Counted from the first letter of the stretch, positions 8,433-17,266 are shown. The stretch is DNA of 64,000 nucleotides from JALOLV01 sp046295175 (GCA_046295175.1 JBKBNY010000001.1:1116001-1180000), one strand, 5' to 3'. Notes: generated by a model from the sequence alone, not told the origin. Numbers and translations are program-made.

Positions 8433-9014
8433 TTAGACTTGTTCAATCGTCATCCACTTAGTGTGGTGGCTTGGCTTAAAATTCTCCATTTTGAGCAATA
8501 AATCCTCAATATTATCCGAAACGATTAGCAAATCTCGATTGGGTTGTTTCAAGAATCCTTCGGTTACCATTTTATCGAGTTGAAGCAGCAAATAATCATA
8601 AAAACCATTGACATTGAGCAGCCCGATTGGTTTTTGGTGTAAACCCAACTGCGACCAAGACAAAATCTCAAAGAGTTCATCCATGCTACCGTATCCACCG
8701 GGTAGCGTAATGATACCGTCGCACATTTGTTCCATCATGGCTTTGCGTTGGTGCATGGTATCAACTTTGTGGATTTCGGGCAGATTTTTGTGTCCAACCT
8801 CCATTTTATCCAAAAAATGAGGAATAATTCCAACAACATCGCCGCCATTTTCTAAAACCGCATCGGCGATTGTACCCATCAATCCGACGCTTCCGCCACC
8901 ATAAACGAGCCTGATGTTTCGCTCGGCCATGATTTTGCCTAAGTCAATCGCTGTTTGTTTATAGATAGGGCTGGTTCCGCTATTTGCACCGCAATACACT
9001 AAAATTGATTTCAT
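8433..9014 (-). CDS. LOG-family protein (cytokinin-type phosphoribohydrolase)
   Basis: The product has 193 residues of the TIGR00730/LOG family, often mislabelled lysine decarboxylase, which cleaves nucleoside 5'-monophosphates to base and ribose phosphate. It carries the Rossmann start VYCGANSGTSPIY, the LVYGGGSVGLMG block (~36-47) and the signature LPGGYGSMDELFE (~102-114; usually PGGxGTxxE, here Ser replaces Thr). SWSQLGLHQKPIGLLN is also characteristic. It is a single-gene unit. The biological product in bacteria is uncertain. Confidence 0.9.
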   Translation of the reverse strand: MKSILVYCGANSGTSPIYKQTAIDLGKIMAERNIRLVYGGGSVGLMGTIADAVLENGGDVVGIIPHFLDKMEVGHKNLPEIHKVDTMHQRKAMMEQMCDGIITLPGGYGSMDELFEILSWSQLGLHQKPIGLLNVNGFYDYLLLQLDKMVTEGFLKQPNRDLLIVSDNIEDLLLKMENFKPSHHTKWMTIEQV

Positions 9015-9094
9015 GATAATAAATAGAGCTATTATTTTGTTTACTCTGTAATGAAGTGAATATTCTATGGTTTTACTTGGTCGTTCTCGAAAAC

Positions 9095-9136
9095 TTTTCC
9101 ATAGAGTCGGGTTTGCAAAGCCGACTCTATGGAAAA
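9095..9136. terminator. Intergenic hairpin, 16-bp stem
   Basis: TTTTCCATAGAGTCGG and CCGACTCTATGGAAAA pair around a short loop between two divergent genes (LOG and the unknown secreted protein). Because it lies between divergent starts it cannot end either gene. It may be a dispersed repeat or a regulatory hairpin in a 5' leader. Confidence 0.45.
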
Positions 9137-9228
9137 CACAATAATTTCATAAAGTACCAATTTGTGAGTTCAAAACTACTCAAAAATTATGATTTATTGG
9201 TTTTATGGTGAATATTTACCGTATTAAA

Positions 9229-10905
9229 ATGAAAAACTTCGATAGAATGAACAAACTATTTGCTGGATTACTACTTACAATTTCGGGTTCGGTTTTGGCT
9301 CAACGAAATTTAGATTCGCTCACCAGAATGCGTGTAAAGAGCAATCCGATGAAGAATGTCCGCACCGATGCTTACCGAAAAAAAGTTAACTTCAACAACG
9401 CCCGTTATTTTTTGGAGAATGAACATTCGCAGCGTGTAAGCCGAACTCCATTAGCAATCGCTGGCATGGATGGATACGATTTCGCTCCGATTGTGGCAAA
9501 TAACAAGCGTGATGAATGGACTTTTGATGGTTGGAAACAAGATTACGTCAGTATCGAAGGCACTCGGGATGTTTGGAAAGATGGCAATGCAACGTATTTT
9601 TTGAAGCCATTCGGATACACAACCGACCTCAGTACTAATCTGATGGATTTTGATTTGAAATTCCCTACGTTTTCATTGCCCAAAAATAAATTTGTAATCG
9701 TACAAGCAACACCCCTCCGCCCGACAAACTATCTGCAAAAAGGTGTAAGTTTTGTAAAAGATACTCCCGGAGCCAACGGATTCAGTTTTGTCGGCGACCA
9801 ATGGCTCTATGATTTGGGCTGCCCAATGGCACATGTAACAACCCAAGAAGAGATGGACAGATGGTGCCAAAATGTAGATTCGGATAAATTGTTAGCTTCA
9901 TTTATTAACAAAGTTTATAACCCAAACAAAGATTTTGGTTACGTCATGCTCAATTGGGAGGCTGTCAACAAGCGTTGGAATGTCAGACGAGATAAAATAA
10001 TTCGTTGTCTTGAATATTGGGCTAAGAATCCGCACAATGCGAAGTTGGCTTTGTGGACGGTTTCGGGGATTTCGATTCCGAGACCGATTTTTCAGGGAAT
10101 CAATTACGATTACACCAATCTTCTCAATTACCGAGGCGATATAAACGGACTTTCGCAGCAATTCAAAGATTGGGTTTCTGTAGATTTTGATTATGCCAAG
10201 CATGTAGAAATCGGGCAGATTGGTGGTTATCAGATTTACCCCAACGAAGACGGGATTATCCATCATTATTTGACCGAATTATTCTTACACAAAAAGTACA
10301 ATCGCACTAAAACGATATTGGCAACCATCTGGCACGACCAAGAACCCATTGCCAATTTTGGGCTCGATTACGTAAGAGTAGATTACGACGGCGGCTCGTA
10401 TCTTTCGCAAGTAAAACCTCGTGTTACGCCCTCGATGGCCTATAATTGGGGCGTCTGGACGGTGGCCGTAGGCGATGGCTTTGACTGCTGGAGTGACCCA
10501 CATTATTGGAGCGAAAACAAGGCCGATTGGGGCGGACCAGCACTCGACTTAAACATGAAGCCTTTACCGCTCAAATACGGCGAAAAAGCCAGCCGATATG
10601 CCGTACAGCCCATGAAAAACATTGACTGGTTGATGTCGGGAGTTTGGAGTATCTCGGCAAATAAAGATATTATTGATGATGCGACTTCTTGGCGTTTTGC
10701 AGAAGCACCGTCGAGAAGTTATAATACCAAAAAAGTATTGATTGCTTACAAACTCAGTAAAGACAACAAAGAAGCACTCGTATTGGCTCTTAATTCGTTT
10801 GGTAAAGTTGACGGCGAAACCACGCACAGTTTCTTTATCAATAGTAAGATGTACCAAGTAAAAACTTATGGGCGATTCACGAGCGTGGCAAGGTTGAGTT
10901 TGTGA
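9229..10905 (+). CDS. Secreted protein of unknown function
   Basis: 558 residues from ATG 9229; ATG 9205 and ATG 9247 are also possible, and the 9247 start gives the cleanest signal peptide (MNKLFAGLLLTISGSVLAQ). No family is recognised with confidence. The body is rich in Trp, Tyr and Asp, with segments such as YVMLNWEAVNKRWNVRR, KLALWTVSGISIPRP, ILATIWHDQEPIANFG and YNWGVWTVAVGDGFDCWSDP. These look like the beta strands and loops of a TIM-barrel glycosidase-like fold, and the last ~80 residues (VLIAYKLSKDNKEALVLALN) look like a C-terminal beta domain. Glycan processing is only a guess. It is a single gene. Confidence 0.7.
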   Translation: MKNFDRMNKLFAGLLLTISGSVLAQRNLDSLTRMRVKSNPMKNVRTDAYRKKVNFNNARYFLENEHSQRVSRTPLAIAGMDGYDFAPIVANNKRDEWTFDGWKQDYVSIEGTRDVWKDGNATYFLKPFGYTTDLSTNLMDFDLKFPTFSLPKNKFVIVQATPLRPTNYLQKGVSFVKDTPGANGFSFVGDQWLYDLGCPMAHVTTQEEMDRWCQNVDSDKLLASFINKVYNPNKDFGYVMLNWEAVNKRWNVRRDKIIRCLEYWAKNPHNAKLALWTVSGISIPRPIFQGINYDYTNLLNYRGDINGLSQQFKDWVSVDFDYAKHVEIGQIGGYQIYPNEDGIIHHYLTELFLHKKYNRTKTILATIWHDQEPIANFGLDYVRVDYDGGSYLSQVKPRVTPSMAYNWGVWTVAVGDGFDCWSDPHYWSENKADWGGPALDLNMKPLPLKYGEKASRYAVQPMKNIDWLMSGVWSISANKDIIDDATSWRFAEAPSRSYNTKKVLIAYKLSKDNKEALVLALNSFGKVDGETTHSFFINSKMYQVKTYGRFTSVARLSL

Positions 10906-10920
10906 TATTTTTGACCTCAA

Positions 10921-10984
10921 AATCCGTGACACGGCAGTGGCTATAACCTCAAATTTAGCACAAGGGCAATCCGTGCCACGGGTT
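10921..10984. repeat. CCGTGnCACGG intergenic repeat pair, locus 1
   Basis: AATCCGTGACACGG (10921-10934) and AATCCGTGCCACGGGTT (10968-10984) share the palindromic core CCGTGnCACGG. Related pairs occur at 38838-38911 and 52186-52253. The rest of 10906-11166 is AT-rich with no gene. Confidence 0.6.
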
Positions 10985-11166
10985 CTTCGACGTTTGTAAA
11001 GGTATAGTGACGAAAATTTGAGTTTTAAGTTTAAACCAAAAATCGTAAACTACCGTAGGTATTTCTGGTTATAGTATTGAGATTATACAAAAGTGTCGTG
11101 CAAGCGACATTTCAGAATTTTGAAAACAACTTGATTTGAACAGTCAACAAACTTTTTACAACAGAA

Positions 11167-12231
11167 ATGCCTTACATCAATTCAATCGGAACGGCTACCC
11201 CAAAATACAAGCATAATCAATCAGATATTCTGAAATTTATGCTTGCTGCCGAAGATTACACCGAAGACGAAGCCCGACGATTATCTTTGATGTACCACCG
11301 TAGTGGAATCTCCTACCGATATTCTGCTCTGCCCGATTATGGTTTTGCACCAGCAGAATACGAATTTTATCCAAAAACGGCTGATTTAGAGCCTTTTCCG
11401 AGCGTTTCGCAGCGAATGAGTTTTTTTGAGAATAACGCATTGGGTTTAGCAAAATCGGCAATTTTAGACGCAATTGATTCAGAAAATTTATCGAAAATAA
11501 CGCATCTCATTACCGTAAGCTGTACGGGTTTGATGGCACCCGGATTGGATATTCAACTGATTGAATCGTTAGAGTTAAAATCGAATATCGTCCGAAATTC
11601 GGTTAATTTTATGGGTTGTTATGCCGCCATTCATGCCCTCAAATTTGCCGATGCTTTTTGCAGAGCCGATAGCAATGCAAATGTTTTGGTAGTTTGTACC
11701 GAACTCTGTACGTTGCATTTTCAGAAAGGGAAATCGCTCGATACACAGACCTCTAATCTACTCTTTGCCGATGGTGCGGCCGCTTGCGTGGTGAGCAATG
11801 AAGCCACAGGAAGCTACATCGAAGGGTTTTATTCAGAAGTGGCTTTGCAAGGCAAAAACGACATGACTTGGAAGGTTTCAGAACACGGTTTTTTGATGAC
11901 ATTGAGCAACGATGTTCCGAAGTTCTTGGAACATTCGATTAGCCAACTCATCGAAAATGCTTTAGAGAATCATTCGACCGACCTCAACGAAATAACCCAT
12001 TGGGCGGTACATCCGGGCGGAAAAAGCATCTTGGAGGCTGTTCAAAGAGCCATGAATTTAGATAAATCGGCAAACGAAGTATCGTTTGATATTCTGAAAA
12101 ATTACGGAAATATGTCGTCGGTAACGATTCTTTTTGTGCTGAAAAAGCTACTTTCGCAAGACAAAAAAGGCAAAACATTTGCCGTTGCATTTGGTCCGGG
12201 TATCACGATGGAAAGCATGATTTTGGCATGA
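11167..12231 (+). CDS. Type III polyketide synthase (chalcone/stilbene synthase family)
   Basis: Condenses a starter acyl-CoA with malonyl-CoA units and cyclises the chain to a resorcinol, pyrone or similar phenolic. It has 354 residues, the usual length. The catalytic triad is visible: Cys151 in NFMGCYAAIHALK, His282 in HWAVHPGGKSIL and Asn315 in LKNYGNMSSVTILF. The C-terminal AFGPGITMES matches the GFGPG loop of the family. An early SCTGLMAPGLD block is also standard. Its stop overlaps the methyltransferase start by 4 bp (ATGA). With the downstream oxidoreductase and UbiA genes, the context suggests a long-chain alkylresorcinol-type product; starter and product are inference. Confidence 0.92.
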   Translation: MPYINSIGTATPKYKHNQSDILKFMLAAEDYTEDEARRLSLMYHRSGISYRYSALPDYGFAPAEYEFYPKTADLEPFPSVSQRMSFFENNALGLAKSAILDAIDSENLSKITHLITVSCTGLMAPGLDIQLIESLELKSNIVRNSVNFMGCYAAIHALKFADAFCRADSNANVLVVCTELCTLHFQKGKSLDTQTSNLLFADGAAACVVSNEATGSYIEGFYSEVALQGKNDMTWKVSEHGFLMTLSNDVPKFLEHSISQLIENALENHSTDLNEITHWAVHPGGKSILEAVQRAMNLDKSANEVSFDILKNYGNMSSVTILFVLKKLLSQDKKGKTFAVAFGPGITMESMILA

Positions 12232-12911
12232 TAAATTTCAATAAACGCTCATATAGCCCCGAACTTCTGGATGCTGATGTTATTCCGCAAGCCGATTTGT
12301 TTCAGAACCTCAAAGAACTCAAAATCATCAATACATTGCTCGGTGGGCATCGGGTGGTACTGAATGGAATCAAGCATTTTGCTAAATCTTCAACCAATCT
12401 ACGGGTAGTCGAAATCGGCTCGGGTGGTGGAGATAACTTGGGAGCGATTCACGAAAAATACCCCAATTTTGAACTCGAAGGAGTTGATTTGAAAGCCGAT
12501 TGTACCGAATACGCAAAAAAACAAAATCCCGAAATTAATTTCCAAACAACTGATTATCAACAAGCTACGTTTACAAAAAAGCCCGATGTGATTTTCAATT
12601 CGTTGTTTTGTCATCATTTTACCGACGAACAATTAATCGTGATGCTGCGATGGATGCAGCAAAATTCTACCAAAGGCTTTTTCATTGCCGATTTGCATCG
12701 TCATTGGTTGGCCTATTTTTCGATTAAACTCTTAACTCGCTTATTTTCAAAGTCTTACCTCGTCATAAACGATGCTCCGCTTTCGGTTTTGCGTGGATTT
12801 AGGCGTTCGGAATGGGAGCATTTATTAGCAAAAGCCGAAATCAAAAATTTCAAGATTCGGTGGCAGTGGGCATTTCGATTTTTAATCATCGTAGAGCATG
12901 GGCAAAATTAG
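12228..12911 (+). CDS. SAM-dependent class I methyltransferase of PKS operon
   Basis: The product has 227 residues. SAM-binding motif I is VVEIGSGGGDNLGAIH (~64-79), followed by an acidic ELEGVDLKADC strand end that would hold the ribose. FNSLFCHHFTDEQLI is the post-I/motif-IV region seen in small-molecule O- and C-methyltransferases. There is no signal peptide or membrane helix. It is coupled to the type III PKS by a 4-bp overlap and to the oxidoreductase by a 14-bp overlap, so methylation of the polyketide phenol is the natural inference. It is not the isoprenylcysteine-type methyltransferase fold of Streptomyces SrsB. Confidence 0.88.
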   Translation: MINFNKRSYSPELLDADVIPQADLFQNLKELKIINTLLGGHRVVLNGIKHFAKSSTNLRVVEIGSGGGDNLGAIHEKYPNFELEGVDLKADCTEYAKKQNPEINFQTTDYQQATFTKKPDVIFNSLFCHHFTDEQLIVMLRWMQQNSTKGFFIADLHRHWLAYFSIKLLTRLFSKSYLVINDAPLSVLRGFRRSEWEHLLAKAEIKNFKIRWQWAFRFLIIVEHGQN

Positions 12912-14028
12912 AATCGGTATCATCGGTGGTGGTTTGGCGGGGTTGAGTCTGGCTATTTTGTCGGCTCGACGTGGTTTTGAGGTAATTTTATTTGAGAAAA
13001 ACACCTATCCGTTTCATCGGGTTTGCGGCGAATACATCAGCCTTGAATCGTACCCGTTTTTAGAAAAATTAGGCTTACCACTCGCCCAATGGCAATTGCC
13101 CATCATCAAAAACCTCGAAGTATCGTCGCCCAATGGCACAACCCTCTCTGAAAAACTTCCGCTTGGTGGCATTGGCATCAGTCGCTATTTTTTGGATGAC
13201 GAATTAGCCATAATTGCCCGCCGAGAAGGCGTAATGCTTTTAGAAAAACATACGGTAAATAGTGTCGAATTTTCAGAGAATACATTTTCTGTTTCGGTCA
13301 ATCAGAAAACATACAGGTTTGATATTTGTGTAGGAAGTTTCGGAAAAAAATCGAATTTGGACGTAGCTTGGAAACGGCCTTTTGTGCAGAATTCAGCCAC
13401 GAGACTAAATAATTATATCGGGGTGAAGTATCATATACAAACCGAGTTTCCTAAAGATAAAATTGCTCTTCATAATTTTGAGGATGGCTATTGCGGAATC
13501 TCGGCCATCGAAAACGACAAATATTGCTTGTGCTATCTTACAACTGCCAAAAATTTAAAAAAATCGGGCAATAGCATCGAGCAAATGCAAGCAAATATTT
13601 TGTATCGAAATCGATTTTTGAAGGATATTTTCACCAATTCAGACTTTTTATTGACCGAACCCATCACAATCTCGCAAGTGAGTTTTGAATCAAAAAGTTT
13701 GGTCGAAAACCATATTTTGATGCTCGGCGATGCGGCTGGAATGATAACGCCACTTTGCGGAAACGGCATGAGTATGGCTCTGCACGCCTCAAAAATTGCT
13801 TTTGAGTTGATTGAAAAATTTGCCAATGGAGAGATTTCGAGAACCGAATTAGAAAACCAATACATCCACCAATGGAAAAAACAATTTAGCCTAAGGCTAT
13901 GGGTCGGGCGACAAATTCAGGCTCGTTTTGGGAATGAATTTCAGACCGAATTATTGGTCAAATCCATCAAACCTTTTCCGTTTTTATTGAAAAAATTAAT
14001 TAGCCTAACGCATGGCGAGGCATTCTAA
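12898..14028 (+). CDS. FAD-dependent oxidoreductase of PKS operon
   Basis: The product has 376 residues. The Rossmann dinucleotide motif GIIGGGLAGLSLA lies at residues 6-18, followed by VILFEKNTYPFHRVCGEYIS. The second FAD motif, HILMLGDAAGMITPLCGNGM (~274-293), contains the GD diagnostic of the PHBH/geranylgeranyl-reductase flavoprotein superfamily. Members hydroxylate aromatics or reduce isoprenoid double bonds; which applies here cannot be read. In the streptomycete srs pathway a flavoprotein hydroxylase converts alkylresorcinols to quinones, so the same step is inferred. The start overlaps the methyltransferase by 14 bp. Confidence 0.88.
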   Translation: MGKIRIGIIGGGLAGLSLAILSARRGFEVILFEKNTYPFHRVCGEYISLESYPFLEKLGLPLAQWQLPIIKNLEVSSPNGTTLSEKLPLGGIGISRYFLDDELAIIARREGVMLLEKHTVNSVEFSENTFSVSVNQKTYRFDICVGSFGKKSNLDVAWKRPFVQNSATRLNNYIGVKYHIQTEFPKDKIALHNFEDGYCGISAIENDKYCLCYLTTAKNLKKSGNSIEQMQANILYRNRFLKDIFTNSDFLLTEPITISQVSFESKSLVENHILMLGDAAGMITPLCGNGMSMALHASKIAFELIEKFANGEISRTELENQYIHQWKKQFSLRLWVGRQIQARFGNEFQTELLVKSIKPFPFLLKKLISLTHGEAF

Positions 14029-14040
14029 CAGATAAAAATT

Positions 14041-14121
14041 TACCACTAAGAGCATTGAGAACACAAAGCAACACTAAGTTTTTCTCAGTGAAACTTCGTG
14101 TTCTTAGTGTACTTAGTGGTT
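14041..14121. repeat. Imperfect inverted repeat of ACCACTAAG/CTTAGTGG type
   Basis: TACCACTAAG (14041-14050) pairs with ACTTAGTGGT (14111-14120), with further imperfect matches between the arms (GAACAC/GTGTTC). It lies inside the PKS operon, in the 109-bp gap before the UbiA gene. It is a dispersed-repeat type rather than an obvious terminator. Confidence 0.55.
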
Positions 14122-14137
14122 AAAAAATCAAAACAAA

Positions 14138-14989
14138 ATGACACCAAAAGACATTCTCCTGCACCTTCGGCTACCATTTTCGCTGTTTCTGATGCCCGTT
14201 TATTGGTTTTCCCTAAGCCAATCGCCATCTTTCGATGCCACGATTGCGGTTTGGGTGTTTATCATTTGGCATCTTTTGGTGTACCCTGCCAGCAATGCCT
14301 ACAACAGCTATTTCGACAAAGACGAAGGCAGCATCGGCGGACTCGAAAAGCCACCTGCCGTTGATAAAAAGCTGTTTTATGTGGCTTGGGCGATGGATAT
14401 TTTGGCAGTTGTCTTGGGTTTTATTTTTGCCGGATTCGCCTTTGCGGTTGCTGTTTTGGTTTACGGATTGGTGTCAAAATCGTACAGTCATACCGCTGTT
14501 CGTCTGAAAAAATACCCGATTTTGAGTTGGTTAATTGTGGGCTTTTTTCAAGGATTTTTCGTGTATATGAGTACCCAACAAGCTGTTTTACAGAGCTTTA
14601 GTTCGATTTCGAGCAATATTCTTCCGGCCTTGCTTAGTTCGATGATGCTGTGGGCGGTTTATCCCATGACACAAATTTACCAACACGAAGAAGATGCCAA
14701 ACGTGGCGACCAAACGCTGAGTATCTTGCTTGGTATCAGAGGTACTTTTTACTTTACTGCCATTGTTTATAGCTTGGCGGCGATTGGCTTTTATGTTTAT
14801 TTACCTACACAGCAATTCCCGATTTTTTTATTGCTGACATCGCCAACGTTGATTTTCTTTCTGAATTGGTTTCGCAAAGTTTGGACTGATGAATCGCAAG
14901 CCAATTTCAAAAATACGATGTGGCTCAATTTATTGGCCTCGTTGGGGCTGAATGTGCTGTTTGGCGTTCTTCTTTACTTAAATCTATAA
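14138..14989 (+). CDS. UbiA-type membrane prenyltransferase of PKS operon
   Basis: The product has 283 residues with about eight predicted membrane helices. The first Asp-rich site is NAYNSYFDKDEGSIGG (~50-65), where UbiA enzymes bind Mg-prenyl diphosphate. The second conserved region is YQHEEDAKRGDQTLSILLG (~186-204). UbiA enzymes transfer a prenyl chain to an aromatic acceptor, and the natural acceptor here would be the phenolic made by the upstream type III PKS (inference). It is separated from the oxidoreductase by 109 bp containing an inverted repeat, so it could have its own promoter. Spacing and same strand still favour one functional cluster. Confidence 0.85.
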   Translation: MTPKDILLHLRLPFSLFLMPVYWFSLSQSPSFDATIAVWVFIIWHLLVYPASNAYNSYFDKDEGSIGGLEKPPAVDKKLFYVAWAMDILAVVLGFIFAGFAFAVAVLVYGLVSKSYSHTAVRLKKYPILSWLIVGFFQGFFVYMSTQQAVLQSFSSISSNILPALLSSMMLWAVYPMTQIYQHEEDAKRGDQTLSILLGIRGTFYFTAIVYSLAAIGFYVYLPTQQFPIFLLLTSPTLIFFLNWFRKVWTDESQANFKNTMWLNLLASLGLNVLFGVLLYLNL

Positions 14990-15008
14990 GTCTAATAACC
15001 AAAGAGAC

Positions 15009-15443
15009 CTACTTTTCACATTCGATTTTCAGTAAATCGAGCCAGTTTTGCATACCTTTTTCGAGATTTTTATTGAATGATTTTCTCAGAAGGCTTGCCA
15101 ACAAACCCTCCATACTTTCGTCAACCGAGACAATCGTATGGTCGTCTGAAGAAGTAATCGTCCAGTTATGAATGGCAAACATGCCAAATGTCTTGCCCGT
15201 CCAGCCAAATTGTTGCATAGGTTCAACGGTATGAAGTGTCGAATGAATGCTTGCTCCGCCAGTTTTCCAATCGAAAGTTGAACCTGCTTCTAAAGCACCG
15301 TTGAGTTTAGGTTTTGAAATATCCGATTGCCACTTTGCCCAGCCATTGATATTGGTCATTATTCCCCAAACCTTATCGGTATCGGCATTGATAATGATGC
15401 TTTTGCTACATTTGACGGGTGCGTTGTTGTTAATGCTTCTCAT
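15009..15443 (-). CDS. SRPBCC (START/polyketide-cyclase fold) protein
   Basis: 144 residues from the ATG at 15443 (MRSINNNAPVKC). An upstream in-frame start at 15560 adds 39 unconserved residues and was rejected. The helix-grip fold signature runs SIIINADTDKVWGIMTNINGWAKW, then STFDWKTGGASIHSTLHTVE and FGWTGKTFGMFAIHNWTI, with the long C-terminal helix ending EKGMQNWLDLL. Members bind hydrophobic ligands, and this subgroup is usually annotated as polyketide cyclase/dehydrase-like. It ends 19 bp from the convergent UbiA gene and is preceded by a co-directional Crp/Fnr gene 120 bp upstream. A link to the PKS product is possible but unsupported. Confidence 0.85.
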   Translation of the reverse strand: MRSINNNAPVKCSKSIIINADTDKVWGIMTNINGWAKWQSDISKPKLNGALEAGSTFDWKTGGASIHSTLHTVEPMQQFGWTGKTFGMFAIHNWTITSSDDHTIVSVDESMEGLLASLLRKSFNKNLEKGMQNWLDLLKIECEK

Positions 15444-15563
15444 TGTATTTTTGTTTTGTGCAAAATCGCTTTGATTTTGGAGTGATTGAAATTTTTGTCT
15501 ATTGTTCGACTCATTGAACGATACAAAGTTCTGCACAAAATCAAGGCTTGCTCTTGACAAAAA

Positions 15564-16151
15564 TCAAGAAGTTTTCTTCAACGCTTTTTTTCGTATCCGA
15601 CTAAAAGTTTCGGGAGTCATACCCAACATCGAAGCCAAATATTGTAGCGGCACTTGGTTGAAAAGCTCTTTATTGAAGGCGAATAATTGCTCATAGCGTT
15701 CTTCGGCCGAAAGAGAAAGATGCTGCAAAATTCGGTCTTCTAAAACCATAAAACATTTAGCAATAAATAGCTTTTCGAGTTCGGCCCAGCGAGGCACAAT
15801 CTTGCCAATTTTCTGATAATCAATAATATCAATGACATACAGTTCACAATCGGTCAAGGCTTGGATATTCCATCGGGCGGTTTGATTAAAGATAAAACTT
15901 GCCAAATCGACCACAAAATAACCCTTAGTCGAAATCCATTTTGTAATTTCTTTGTCCTCTCGAATCACGAATTCACGAATGATTCCACTCTGCACAAAAC
16001 CCAATTTATCGGCATATCTGCCAGTTTTCAAGAAAAAATCGCCTTTGTGGAGTGTTTTAGGCTTAAAAAACGTACTGATTGCTGCCAAATCTTCTTGGTT
16101 TACACCAAAATATGTTTTAATGTATTTTTCGAGTTCAGTCATGGTTTTCAA
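15564..16151 (-). CDS. Crp/Fnr-family transcriptional regulator
   Basis: 195 residues (ATG 16151; ATG 16142 also possible). The N-terminal cyclic-nucleotide-binding-like barrel runs through KPKTLHKGDFFLKTGRYADK and FVQSGIIREF. The C-terminal winged helix includes LSLSAEERYEQLF and the recognition region VPLQYLASMLGMTPETFSRI. There is no Cys cluster for an Fe-S centre, so it is not a true Fnr oxygen sensor. Bacteroidota carry many such short regulators with unknown effectors. It is divergent from a TetR gene 70 bp away and co-directional with the SRPBCC gene. It is one candidate for the shared promoter motif described for this island. Confidence 0.9.
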   Translation of the reverse strand: MKTMTELEKYIKTYFGVNQEDLAAISTFFKPKTLHKGDFFLKTGRYADKLGFVQSGIIREFVIREDKEITKWISTKGYFVVDLASFIFNQTARWNIQALTDCELYVIDIIDYQKIGKIVPRWAELEKLFIAKCFMVLEDRILQHLSLSAEERYEQLFAFNKELFNQVPLQYLASMLGMTPETFSRIRKKALKKTS

Positions 16152-16221
16152 AAAAGATATAATTGATATTCAATTTAAGAATAAAAACGTTTATTTGCCG
16201 AAAAATTGACTGAGTAAAAGA

Positions 16222-16755
16222 ATGACCGATAGTAAAGAAATTTGGATTACCACCGGATACGAGCTTTTTAGTTTGTTTGGATTTGATGGACTAAAAATCG
16301 AAAAACTGGCCAAAAAAGTAGGCATAAGCAAATCATCATTTTATCATCATTTTGCTGATACTGAGGTTTTTATAGAGTTTCTGCTCAAATACCATATCAA
16401 ACAAAGCTATATCATTGCCCAAAAAGAAATCAATGCCCAAAATATCGACCCTCAACTCATTGAAATCTTGCTTGAGCATAAAACCGACTTGCTTTTCAAT
16501 CGACAATTAAGATTTAATCGAAACCAAAAATTATTCGCTGCTACGCTCGATGAGTCCAATAGAATTGTAGGGAATAATTTTGTGATGGTTTGGGTAAAAG
16601 ACCTTAATCTCGCCCTCAGCGAAAAACAGCTTTCGGGTATTTTTGAATTAGCCCTCGAAAATTTCTACCTACAAATCAATCCGCAAAACCTTCATTATCA
16701 ATGGCTTTCTGATTATTTCATGAATCTAAAACGAATCGCCCAAAGTTTCGGATAA
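16222..16755 (+). CDS. TetR-family transcriptional regulator
   Basis: The product has 177 residues. The N-terminal helix-turn-helix is clear: SLFGFDGLKIEKLAKKVGIS followed by KSSFYHHFADTEVFIEFLL, the standard TetR recognition helix with YHHF. The remaining ~120 residues are the helical ligand/dimer domain with no recognisable ligand signature. It is divergent from the Crp/Fnr gene and 67 bp upstream of a small membrane-protein pair, its likely target by neighbourhood. Confidence 0.9.
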   Translation: MTDSKEIWITTGYELFSLFGFDGLKIEKLAKKVGISKSSFYHHFADTEVFIEFLLKYHIKQSYIIAQKEINAQNIDPQLIEILLEHKTDLLFNRQLRFNRNQKLFAATLDESNRIVGNNFVMVWVKDLNLALSEKQLSGIFELALENFYLQINPQNLHYQWLSDYFMNLKRIAQSFG

Positions 16756-16757
16756 TT

Positions 16758-16806
16758 CTGTTGGACGCTTCCGTCTAAAATCAATAGCTCGTCTATCGTA
16801 CTTTTG
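16758..16806 (+). promoter_or_regulatory. Putative promoter, weaker variant of the shared element
   Basis: The -7 box TACTTTTG (16799-16806) fits the Bacteroidota TAnnTTTG consensus and lies 17 bp before the 16823 start. CTGTT (16758-16762) and CCGTCTA (16771-16777), ending 21 bp upstream, resemble the better-conserved element at 17632, 18321 and 22506, but with mismatches and different half-site spacing. Confidence 0.45.
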
Positions 16807-16822
16807 TAAAAATCAAAAAAGT

Positions 16823-17245
16823 ATGCCAATGACGAGCAAATTCCATAAATCATACCTCAAATTTACTGCCTTTGTGGTGGGTTCTTTTGGGCCAATCTTT
16901 TTTCTTGGCACAATGCTATCCACCTCCGAACCCGCCCGATGGACGCTCGATTTATTGAGTTGGCCAATTGATGGCATTCAAAACTACGAAGCACCGACCA
17001 CTCGTTTTTTGTCGGCTCTGACGGGTGGCTTTTTGTTTGGCTGGGGAATCATGATTTGGTTCTTGCAAAAATGGGTCTATGATGCCGCTCCCGAGGGCGT
17101 CCGAAAGGCAGTTTTAGCTGGACTTTTAGCGTGGTTTTGCTTAGATAGTGCGGGGTCGGTGGCATCTCAGCATCCTTCAAATGTATTTTTCAATGTTATC
17201 GTGCTACTACTTGCGGTTGGGCCATTGTGGAAACCAGCCCAATAA
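16823..17245 (+). CDS. Four-helix integral membrane protein, unknown
   Basis: 140 residues (ATG 16823 or 16829). Hydrophobic segments lie at roughly residues 13-31, 58-80, 95-112 and 116-136. No Pfam family is recognised. Conserved-looking polar features between helices are WTLDLLSWPIDG, QNYEAPTTRF and WFCLDSAGSVASQHPSN. It is followed 21 bp later by a DUF2834-like membrane protein, so the two are probably cotranscribed and may form one inner-membrane unit. The preceding TetR gene may control them. Confidence 0.7.
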   Translation: MPMTSKFHKSYLKFTAFVVGSFGPIFFLGTMLSTSEPARWTLDLLSWPIDGIQNYEAPTTRFLSALTGGFLFGWGIMIWFLQKWVYDAAPEGVRKAVLAGLLAWFCLDSAGSVASQHPSNVFFNVIVLLLAVGPLWKPAQ

Positions 17246-17266
17246 ATTATAAAACCAAATTTTAAG

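Noticed and set aside
14098..14507. Two plus-strand ORFs overlapping the UbiA start
   Set aside because: Out-of-frame readings of the UbiA gene; the UbiA frame carries the family motifs.
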